DNA of 6,369 bases from Pseudomonadota bacterium (GTDB lineage: Bacteria > Desulfobacterota > Desulfobacteria > Desulfobacterales > ETH-SRB1), in the NCBI GenBank assembly GCA_018897415.1, contig JAHIKR010000205.1:1-6369 (forward strand). Reading direction: 5' to 3'. The translations under genes and the position numbers were made by a program. Positions 1-5,513 of this stretch are shown in pieces (position 1 is the stretch's first letter; each line of letters opens with the position of its first letter). The notes below the pieces were generated by a model that worked only from the letters and a program-made list of their open reading frames with translations, was not told where the DNA came from and did no database searches.

Positions 1-32
1 ATGTCTCGCTTCGTACAGATTGAGCGGGTATG

Positions 33-71
33 CCTGCCCGCCATCGCTCTCGCTCAGGCGAGGCGGGCGGG
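33..71. repeat. GC-rich palindromic (REP-like) hairpin
   Basis: Bases 33-42 and 44-47 pair with 62-71 and 58-61 respectively, giving 14 base pairs (one a G-T wobble in RNA) with a single bulged A at 43 and a 10-base loop at 48-57. The GC-rich stem stands out from the AT-rich surroundings. There is no T-run after it on the plus strand, so it is not a classical intrinsic terminator. The 9-mer CCTGCCCGC at 33-41 recurs in inverted orientation at 3945-3953 in the other large spacer, which suggests a dispersed intergenic repeat family. A genome-wide copy count would settle this. Confidence 0.6.
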
Positions 72-271
72 GTGCCGTGGCAGAAATCGAGTGTTCATAT
101 TTAGCTTTTCAAAAAAATATCTGATACCTGCTCTTGTCAGTAGCGCTTTAAGGCACTTGCTATTTTTAAAAAACATTTACTCTCATCCTCCATGCCTCTT
201 TAGAACATTTGCTAAATAAAAGGGTGCGAAACTTGAATATAATATTTACATAATATCATAAAAAATGTAGA

Positions 272-300
272 TTGTCAGAAATAAGTTAGATTAGTAATAT
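272..300 (+). promoter_or_regulatory. Candidate sigma-70-type promoter for the lipoprotein gene
   Basis: TTGTCA at 272-277 (5 of 6 to the -35 consensus) lies 17 bases before TAATAT at 295-300 (4 of 6 to the -10 consensus). Transcription would start near 307, leaving a short leader of about 32 bases before the ATG at 339. The region is very AT-rich, so chance matches are likely, and this is only a pattern match. Confidence 0.35.
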
Positions 301-338
301 ACTTGTCGAACATTTTACCAATATCAAAAACTTAAGTT

Positions 339-2357
339 ATGAGAAAAATAAATTTAAATTTTGTTTTAATTGCAGTCCTGCTTTTAAGCTCGTGCGGATT
401 AAAAGATATTTTTTTGCCTGTTCCTGTCAAGCTTGCCCCTGACGATGAGTTGTTTTCAAAAGCAGAGAAATTATATCAGGTGGAATCATATGAGAAAGCC
501 CTTAATGCTTACAATGAGTACCTTTCCAGATTTCCTGACAGACCTCTTGCCGATGCTGCACTCATGAAAATAGGGGCAAGTTATACAGCGCTTGGAGATT
601 ATGCAAAAGCACGTGATAGCTATAAACGTTTGATTATTGAATATCCTGACAGCTCTTTTGTGCCTGATGCAAGAGTTGAAAGGCTGAAAACATTTTATAA
701 TGAAGGTAAATACGAAGAACTAATCAGGCGAGCCGATAGCGTTCTGGGGGAAATTGTATCCAGGATTCACATTCTAAGAACATATGTTCTGGTTGGCGAT
801 ACTTATATTGCAATCGGGTCTCCGTTGGATGCTTTACATTTCTATATATTATCATATGAGAAATCGAAAGGTCTCGAAAGAGAAGCTGTTATTGAGAAAC
901 TTAAGGAGGCGGTCGTACAGCTTGATAAAGCAGATATTATGTCCATTATAAAATACATGGGATATAAACCGCCTGCAGGTATGCTCATGTATCTATACGG
1001 TCTTAAAAGGGCTGAAGCGGAACAATATGATGATGCTATAATAATGCTTTCTGATTTTGTCGATAGGTTTCCTGAGCATCATTGTGCCGTAAAGGCAAAA
1101 AATATTATAGAAGAACTCAGCACAAAGTCTGTATACAGTCGCTATACCATAGGTTGTTTGCTTCCTCTTAGCGGTTCGTACAAAGATTTTGGCTGCAAAG
1201 CATTAAAAGGAATTGAGCTTGCACTCGGGCAATTCTGCTCTCAGGGCGACCAGCAGTCAATTAAAATAATAATAAAGGATACAGGTTCTGACCCGGATGT
1301 CGCTGCTAATGCTGTAAAAGAGTTATTTGAAGAGCATGTTGCAGCTATTATTGGGCCAATTTTTACTGTTGAGACTGCGGCTTTAGAAGCGCAAAACAGG
1401 GGGATTCCTATAGTTACTATAACTCAGAAAGATAATATTGCTGATATCGGAGATTATGTTTTTAGAAATTTCTTTTCTCCCAAAATGCAGGTTGAAACAA
1501 TTGTTTCTTATGCAATTGAAGAGCTTGGGCTGAAAAATTTTGCAATCCTCTATCCCAATGAAAATTATGGTAAAGTCTTTATGAATCTTTTCTGGGATGA
1601 GGTTATGGCTTATGACGGGAAAGTAGTTGGAGTTGAATCTTACGAGCTTGATAGCACTGATTTTGCTGATCCAATAAAGAAACTTGTGGGGCTTTACTAT
1701 GAATTGCCGGAGGATCTAAAAAATACAGATGATCTGATTGAAGATGAAGATAAAAGCTATGATTTTGATGAAGTTGAGAACGAGATTGATGCTGAGGGTG
1801 AAAACGAGGAAGAAGAAATCGATAAAGTGGATGAAGAAAATTATAGAGAAAAAGACGAACCTTTTAATGATGAGCCGGAGCCTATTGTTGATTTTGATGC
1901 TATCTTTATTCCTGACTCGCCGAAAAGAGCGGGACTTATTATTCCCCAGTTGTCATTTTATGATGTAGATAATGTATATCTTTTTGGTACCAATCTATGG
2001 CGTTCAGACATTTTAATCAAAATGGCGCGTCAATATGTGCAGAATGCCATAATGCCGGATATTTTTTTTGCAGAAAGCTCTTCGGAAAAGGTGAGAGATT
2101 TTGTCAGGACTTTTGAGAAGACTTTCATGGAGAAGCCCGGTTTCATAGAAGCTGTGGCTTATGATACCGCAATGATGTTGTTTCAGATAGTCAGCCGGCC
2201 GGATGTCCGATTCAGAAGTGCAGTGAAAAATGAGCTAATGAAACTTAGTAATTTTCAGGGGGTGACAGGTCTTACTTCATTTGATAATAACGGGGAGCTT
2301 CGGAAAGATCTTTATCTTCTTAAAATTAAGGGTAATAAATTCATTGAGCTGAAATAG
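339..2357 (+). CDS. LpoA-like outer-membrane lipoprotein: TPR repeats plus periplasmic-binding-protein domain
   Basis: A 672-residue protein. Residues 1-18 form a lipoprotein signal peptide: basic MRK, a hydrophobic core, then the lipobox LSSC with Cys19 as the lipidation site. Gly at +2 argues against inner-membrane retention. Residues about 36-250 are helical TPR-type repeats, clearest at 37-70, 71-105 and 215-247 (FP/YP repeat ends as in BamD/CpoB-type TPRs). Residues about 268-672 match the type I periplasmic-binding fold of branched-chain amino-acid receptors (GCLLPLSG at 272-279, AAIIGP at 335-340, FIPDS at 523-527). TPR plus this fold on a lipoprotein is the architecture of LpoA, the activator of penicillin-binding protein 1A, so peptidoglycan synthesis control is the best guess; an orphan solute receptor is the alternative. 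Residues 464-514 are an acidic insert. The Shine-Dalgarno is weak (TAAG). Stop is a tandem TAG-TAA. Family is well supported, exact role is inferred. Confidence 0.85.
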   Translation: MRKINLNFVLIAVLLLSSCGLKDIFLPVPVKLAPDDELFSKAEKLYQVESYEKALNAYNEYLSRFPDRPLADAALMKIGASYTALGDYAKARDSYKRLIIEYPDSSFVPDARVERLKTFYNEGKYEELIRRADSVLGEIVSRIHILRTYVLVGDTYIAIGSPLDALHFYILSYEKSKGLEREAVIEKLKEAVVQLDKADIMSIIKYMGYKPPAGMLMYLYGLKRAEAEQYDDAIIMLSDFVDRFPEHHCAVKAKNIIEELSTKSVYSRYTIGCLLPLSGSYKDFGCKALKGIELALGQFCSQGDQQSIKIIIKDTGSDPDVAANAVKELFEEHVAAIIGPIFTVETAALEAQNRGIPIVTITQKDNIADIGDYVFRNFFSPKMQVETIVSYAIEELGLKNFAILYPNENYGKVFMNLFWDEVMAYDGKVVGVESYELDSTDFADPIKKLVGLYYELPEDLKNTDDLIEDEDKSYDFDEVENEIDAEGENEEEEIDKVDEENYREKDEPFNDEPEPIVDFDAIFIPDSPKRAGLIIPQLSFYDVDNVYLFGTNLWRSDILIKMARQYVQNAIMPDIFFAESSSEKVRDFVRTFEKTFMEKPGFIEAVAYDTAMMLFQIVSRPDVRFRSAVKNELMKLSNFQGVTGLTSFDNNGELRKDLYLLKIKGNKFIELK

Positions 2358-2360
2358 TAA

Positions 2361-2389
2361 CGGTTCACGGTTCACAGTTCACGGTTAAA
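2361..2389. repeat. Inverted heptamer block (GGTTCAC type)
   Basis: Starting four bases after the TAG stop of the lipoprotein gene, heptamers GGTTCAC (2362), GGTTCAC (2369), AGTTCAC (2376) and GGTTAAA (2383) run in tandem. Their reverse complement, GTGAACC, is a rotation of the ACCGTGA unit of the array at 2418-2522, so this is the same repeat family in the opposite orientation. The 12 bases at 2361-2372 are perfectly complementary to 2445-2456 and to 2473-2484, so the transcript could form either of two alternative long stem-loops across the spacer. Confidence 0.85.
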
Positions 2390-2417
2390 ATGCTGCAGTT
2401 GTTGCATGGTTCATTAA

Positions 2418-2522
2418 ACCGACAACCGACAACCATGAACCGACAACCGTGAACCGACAACCATGAACCGACAACCGTGAACCGACAACCATGAACCGAC
2501 AACCATGAACTTACTACTATGA
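2418..2522 (+). repeat. Tandem heptamer array (15 units) ending in the waaA start codon
   Basis: Fifteen contiguous 7-base units: ACCGACA seven times (2418, 2425, 2439, 2453, 2467, 2481, 2495), ACCATGA four times (2432, 2460, 2488, 2502), ACCGTGA twice (2446, 2474), then two diverged units, ACTTACT (2509) and ACTATGA (2516). From 2425 the two types alternate, giving a 14-base superperiod. Start codons fall at 2435, 2449, 2463, 2477, 2491, 2505 and 2519. Each of the first six opens a five-codon frame (Met/Val-Asn-Arg-Gln-Pro-stop, or Met-Asn-Leu-Leu-Leu-stop for the last) whose TGA overlaps the next start as ATGA or GTGA. The seventh start is waaA. The array is unmistakable; any role in translation is inference. 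Confidence 0.95.
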
Positions 2523-3820
2523 ATATAGCTCATACAGCTTACAATCTGCTCACCGCTGGTCTTTTCCTGCCGCTCTTTCCTGCCTTCTGGTTTTATTCCC
2601 GGATAAGCGGTAGGTACACAGAGAGCATAAACCAGCGTCTTGGTTTTTATCCTCCTGAGCTTGTTGGTCGAATTTCAGGATCGCCTAGAATATGGATTCA
2701 TGCGGTTTCAGTTGGAGAGGTAAGTGTAGCTGGTGCAATTATTGAGTCGCTTATTTCTTTTATGCCTGAAAGTGCAATAATCCTTTCAACTACGACTGAA
2801 CACGGGCAGGCATATGCCAGAAATAAACTCCGATCAGTTGCTACCTGTATATATGCACCCATTGATTTTATTGCTTCTGCCCGAAAAGCTCTAACTGTAA
2901 TAAAACCCGACATTCTGGTGTGTCTTGAGACAGAAATATGGCCGAACTGGCTTATCGAAGCACACAGGAGGGGCATTAAGACTGCTCTGGTAAATGGCAG
3001 GATTTCTGTCCGCACGATTAAGAGATATCTAAAGATTCGACCTTTAATGAGAGAGACACTAAAGCACGTAGATGCTTTCAGCATGATTCGTGAAGAAGAT
3101 GCGCAGAGGATAAAGATGATAGGTGCTCCTTCGGACAGAGTAGAGATAAACGGCAATGCAAAATATGATATATTATTAAACTGCATTGATACTCATATTA
3201 TAAAAAAAATGAAGAGTCTCTATAATTTATATGGAGACAGACCGGTTTTCCTGGCAGGAAGCATAAGAAGCCCAGAAGAAAAAATTATCCTCGAAGTTTA
3301 CCATAAGATTGTTGAATTTTTCCCTGAAACCCTTTTAATTATTGCTCCAAGGCACTTAGAGAGAGCAAAGCACATAAATGATATGTTTAAAGAAAAAGGT
3401 TTTTCATGCCAGTTAAGAACAGATCTTGATAAAAAGAATTGTTTACGGACAGCGTCCGTGATTATTTTAGACACAATCGGAGATCTGCAGGATACATACA
3501 GTATTGCTTCAGTCGTTTTTTGCGGAGGAAGTCTGGTTCCATTAGGCGGGCAAAACATTCTTGAAGCAGCTGTCTGGGGGAAGCCCGTGTTTTATGGGCC
3601 TTCAATGGAGGATTTTCTTGATGCAAAGGAGTTGCTTGATAAAACTGGTGGCGGCATTCAGGTTAAAGACGGTCGTGAACTGGCAGAAAAGGCAATATTC
3701 TATCTTGGAAATCCGGAGCAGGCAGATATTGTAGGCCGATTGGCAAGAAAAGCTGTATTATTAAATAAAGGCGCTGCAGGTAAACATGCGGCGCTGATAT
3801 ATAAGTTGCTTACTGCCTGA
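2519..3820 (+). CDS. waaA: 3-deoxy-D-manno-octulosonic acid (Kdo) transferase WaaA
   Basis: A 433-residue GT-B glycosyltransferase that moves Kdo from CMP-Kdo onto the lipid A precursor at the cytoplasmic face of the inner membrane. Residues about 7-26 are a hydrophobic membrane anchor. The N-terminal acceptor domain carries RLGFY (40-44), IWIHAVSVGE (58-67) and LETEIWPN (136-143); Glu67 and Glu137 align with Glu31 and Glu98, the key acidic residues of the Aquifex aeolicus enzyme. The C-terminal CMP-Kdo-binding domain has AGSIR (246-250), IAPRHLERA (275-283), and the family signature GGSLVPLGGQNILEA (336-350). Length fits the usual 420-435. No frameshift. The ATG at 2519 is the only reasonable start: the frame is open only from 2495 and holds no earlier start codon. 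No Shine-Dalgarno precedes it because the heptamer array occupies that position. One, two or more Kdo residues may be added; the sequence does not say. kdsD, which feeds Kdo synthesis, lies convergently downstream. Confidence 0.97.
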   Translation: MNIAHTAYNLLTAGLFLPLFPAFWFYSRISGRYTESINQRLGFYPPELVGRISGSPRIWIHAVSVGEVSVAGAIIESLISFMPESAIILSTTTEHGQAYARNKLRSVATCIYAPIDFIASARKALTVIKPDILVCLETEIWPNWLIEAHRRGIKTALVNGRISVRTIKRYLKIRPLMRETLKHVDAFSMIREEDAQRIKMIGAPSDRVEINGNAKYDILLNCIDTHIIKKMKSLYNLYGDRPVFLAGSIRSPEEKIILEVYHKIVEFFPETLLIIAPRHLERAKHINDMFKEKGFSCQLRTDLDKKNCLRTASVIILDTIGDLQDTYSIASVVFCGGSLVPLGGQNILEAAVWGKPVFYGPSMEDFLDAKELLDKTGGGIQVKDGRELAEKAIFYLGNPEQADIVGRLARKAVLLNKGAAGKHAALIYKLLTA

Positions 3821-3841
3821 ACGAAAAGTCATGTTCAGGCA
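3814..3841 (+). terminator. Stem-loop overlapping the waaA stop codon (possible terminator)
   Basis: TGCCTGAAC at 3814-3822 is a perfect 9-base inverted repeat of GTTCAGGCA at 3833-3841, with a 10-base loop. The left arm contains the waaA TGA stop. It is followed by AAAATCC rather than a T-run on the plus strand, and no T-run follows on the minus strand, so it may protect the mRNA 3' end or aid termination rather than act as a classical intrinsic terminator. Confidence 0.35.
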
Positions 3842-4099
3842 AAATCCGAATACCCGCCTGCCATGCAACATGATCATGGACAGAATAATAATCTGGGCAT
3901 AGTGTATACTTTTCGTGACCGCGATGAATCCCAGCACAGGCATTGCGGGCAGGTCGAAATCCGAAACACGAAACAAATCCGAATACCAAATCAGAAAATG
4001 ATCAAAACTAAGTAATTGGAAATTGGTGATTTTTGTCATTGGAACCTTTGTGTTTTTGTCATTGTTTCGTATTTCGTGCTTCGGATTTCGAATTTCTAA
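3842..4099. repeat. Composite palindromic intergenic repeat with heptad arms
   Basis: This fills most of the 350-bp convergent spacer and holds no credible gene. A 20-base arm at 3954-3973 is the inverted repeat of 4072-4091 (19 of 20 matches). Both arms have a 7-base period: TCGAAAT, CCGAAAC, ACGAAAC from 3954, and TTTCGTA, TTTCGTG, CTTCGGA, TTTCGAA, TTTCTAA from 4065. Further left, 3853-3866 and 3940-3953 form an imperfect GC-rich inverted repeat (11 of 14). A 13-base direct repeat, AAATCCGAATACC, occurs at 3842-3854 and 3975-3987. The 12-mer TTTTTGTCATTG is duplicated at 4030-4041 and 4053-4064. I associate such sequence with dispersed repeats in deltaproteobacterial genomes, but copy number cannot be seen here. 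Confidence 0.7.
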
Positions 4100-4100
4100 A

Positions 4101-4156
4101 CGAAAAATGGGAGGTTTTCGGTCAGTCACTAACTATGACCCAAGTTGAGCCTGGGT
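4101..4156 (-). terminator. Weak stem-loops downstream of pfkA (possible terminator region)
   Basis: On the minus strand, 14 bases after the pfkA stop, 4156-4138 forms ACCCAGG-CUCAA-CUUGGGU, a 7-base-pair stem with one G-U pair and a 5-base loop. Further on, CGAAAA (4120-4115) pairs with TTTTCG (4106-4101) around an 8-base loop and is followed by TTT. Neither has both a stable stem and a good T-tract, so termination of the kdsD-pfkA transcript here is plausible but weakly supported. Confidence 0.25.
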
Positions 4157-4170
4157 ATGAGAAATAAGGG

Positions 4171-5496
4171 TTACTCATTTTTAAATGAATCCTGTCCTGT
4201 TGCATGAAGTACACTTAGCCATAATTTTCCGTTTGGATCAATTTTTTTTCGCTTACCGGCTGATGCACTCATGGGGATATGAACAAAATAGTTATTCCAG
4301 TGGCCGATTAAAAGCCTTGTTTTTCCTGCCATACCGGCATGGACAGCATCGCGCCCCAAAAAACTGCAAAATATATGGTCATTTGCATTTGCAGGCACAC
4401 TCCTTATCATATAACTGGGATCAATATATTTAAGTGATATTTTAATATTTCTGGATTCAAAATAGGATGTTATTTTGTCCTTTAAATACCAGCCTATATC
4501 CCTGGGCCTGATGTTTCCTGATTCATCACGTTCATTATTATCAGTTTCAAAGAACTTTTGACCCGCCCCCTCAGCCACCACTATTACTGCATGTTTTCTG
4601 AGATGAAGTCGCTTTTCAAGGACATTTAGAAAACCTTTTGGCCCTTCAAGATCAAAATCGACTTCCGGTATCAGTACAAAATTTACATTTTGCTGGGCAA
4701 GAGCACTTGTGGCTGCTATAAAGCCGGAATACCTTCCCATAAGTTTAATAAGGCCTATTCCATTTGGATATCCTATTGCTTCATTATGAGCTCCCTTGAT
4801 CGCCTGTGTCGCTATATCAACAGCAGTATCAAAACCGAAAGTCCTTGATACCATGAATATATCATTATCTATTGTTTTAGGTATGCCAACTACACTGATC
4901 TTCAATCCCCCTTTTTTTATAGCATCTGTTATCTTGGTTGCAGCCATAAGTGTTCCATCGCCCCCGATCATAAAAAGGATACCTATGTTCATTTTTTTAA
5001 GGGTATTGACAATTTCCTCTATTGATTGGGCTCCCCTTGAAGACCCTAAGATGGAACCACCCATTTCAAGTATATTTACAACAGATTCTGGTTTAAGATT
5101 TATTACATCATGGCCGTATTTTGGAATAAAGCCCTGGAGGCCGTATCTTATTCCATATATATTCTGTACTCCGTAACTGTAGTAAATCTCGAAAACTATT
5201 GAACGAATTATATCATTCACACCAGGGCAGAGACCGCCGCAAGTTACAATTGCGCACCTTAGTTTGCTGGGATCAAAAAATATTTTGCTTCTGGGGCCTG
5301 CTTTTTCAAATGATGGGGGTATTTCCCCTTCCTTGACCATCTTGATAAGTTTATTGGATTCTATGTCAATTAATATCCTGGTATTGTCGGGAATGAAATA
5401 TTGACTTGTTAAGCTCTTTTCCCCTCCTCCTAAAGGTGATAATATTTTTGGTTCTCCTAAAGCCTCTATTTCTGTGTCCATGGAATTATAATCCAT
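4171..5496 (-). CDS. pfkA: 6-phosphofructokinase, long 'clade X' type, probably ATP-dependent
   Basis: From ATG at 5496 this is a 441-residue phosphofructokinase that phosphorylates fructose 6-phosphate to fructose 1,6-bisphosphate in the cytoplasm. Numbering below is from a TTG two codons earlier; subtract 2 for the ATG. Residues 1-80 are the N-terminal extension seen in the long trypanosome/plant/spirochaete-type enzymes. Nucleotide-loop motif GGLCPG is at 89-94, GGDGT at 180-184, the catalytic PKTIDND at 208-214 (Asp212 corresponds to the E. coli Asp127 base), MGRYSG at 255-260, PEVDF at 279-283 and AEGAG at 310-314. Gly in GGDG favours ATP as donor, while Lys before TIDND is found both in PPi enzymes and in the ATP-using clade X, so ATP is most likely but unproven. 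The ATP/PPi question decides whether the step is reversible. It lies 17 nt behind kdsD and is probably co-transcribed with it. Confidence 0.93.
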   Translation of the reverse strand: MDYNSMDTEIEALGEPKILSPLGGGEKSLTSQYFIPDNTRILIDIESNKLIKMVKEGEIPPSFEKAGPRSKIFFDPSKLRCAIVTCGGLCPGVNDIIRSIVFEIYYSYGVQNIYGIRYGLQGFIPKYGHDVINLKPESVVNILEMGGSILGSSRGAQSIEEIVNTLKKMNIGILFMIGGDGTLMAATKITDAIKKGGLKISVVGIPKTIDNDIFMVSRTFGFDTAVDIATQAIKGAHNEAIGYPNGIGLIKLMGRYSGFIAATSALAQQNVNFVLIPEVDFDLEGPKGFLNVLEKRLHLRKHAVIVVAEGAGQKFFETDNNERDESGNIRPRDIGWYLKDKITSYFESRNIKISLKYIDPSYMIRSVPANANDHIFCSFLGRDAVHAGMAGKTRLLIGHWNNYFVHIPMSASAGKRKKIDPNGKLWLSVLHATGQDSFKNE

Positions 5497-5502
5497 AACC
5501 AA

Positions 5503-5506
5503 CCTC
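5503..5506 (-). promoter_or_regulatory. Ribosome binding site that fixes the pfkA start
   Basis: Reading leftward, GAGG at 5506-5503 is followed by six bases (TTGGTT) and ATG at 5496-5494. That spacing is suitable for the ATG. A TTG at 5502-5500 in the same frame directly abuts GAGG and would leave no spacer, so the ATG is preferred. The site lies within the 17-base gap after the kdsD stop at 5514. Confidence 0.75.
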
Positions 5507-5513
5507 GATTATT

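Larger units (their letters stand above)
1..338. other. Non-coding region upstream of the lipoprotein gene
   Basis: I see no convincing gene here. The plus-strand reading frame over 1-219 translates a GC-rich palindrome followed by AT-rich DNA, has no ribosome binding site in view and resembles no family I know. Composition changes sharply: about the first 75 bases are GC-rich and hold a strong hairpin, whereas roughly 90-338 is AT-rich with runs of A and T, as expected for a promoter region. The only other signals I can support are the candidate promoter at 272-300 and the hairpin at 33-71. The end of an upstream gene may lie just outside the window. Confidence 0.6.

Noticed and set aside
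1..219. 72-codon plus-strand open frame beginning at base 1
   Set aside because: Its first third is the translation of a GC-rich palindrome and the rest of AT-rich non-coding DNA; no recognisable domain and no visible ribosome binding site.
1738..1968. 76-codon open frame inside the lipoprotein gene, rich in Lys and Met
   Set aside because: It is the +1-type shadow of the acidic GAA/GAT-rich insert of the real gene and has no independent start signal.
2418..2522. CRISPR array
   Set aside because: Units are contiguous 7/14-mers with no unique spacers of 25-40 bp, so this is a simple tandem repeat.
2698..3186. 162-codon minus-strand open frame opposite waaA
   Set aside because: Antisense shadow of a clearly conserved waaA sequence; no family match by eye.
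3761..4129. 122-codon minus-strand open frame in the waaA-pfkA spacer
   Set aside because: It translates the heptad repeat arms (giving EIRNPKHEIRN-like peptides) and the end of waaA in antisense; such peptides are typical false genes made by intergenic repeats.
4137..4167. Short frames in the pfkA 3' spacer near GGGAGG (4109-4114)
   Set aside because: Any frame is about ten codons long and the GGGAGG lies more than 20 bases from the nearest ATG, so there is no support for a small protein.
5497..5502. TTG at 5502 as the pfkA start (443 residues)
   Set aside because: It abuts the GAGG ribosome binding site with no spacer, whereas ATG at 5496 is correctly spaced.
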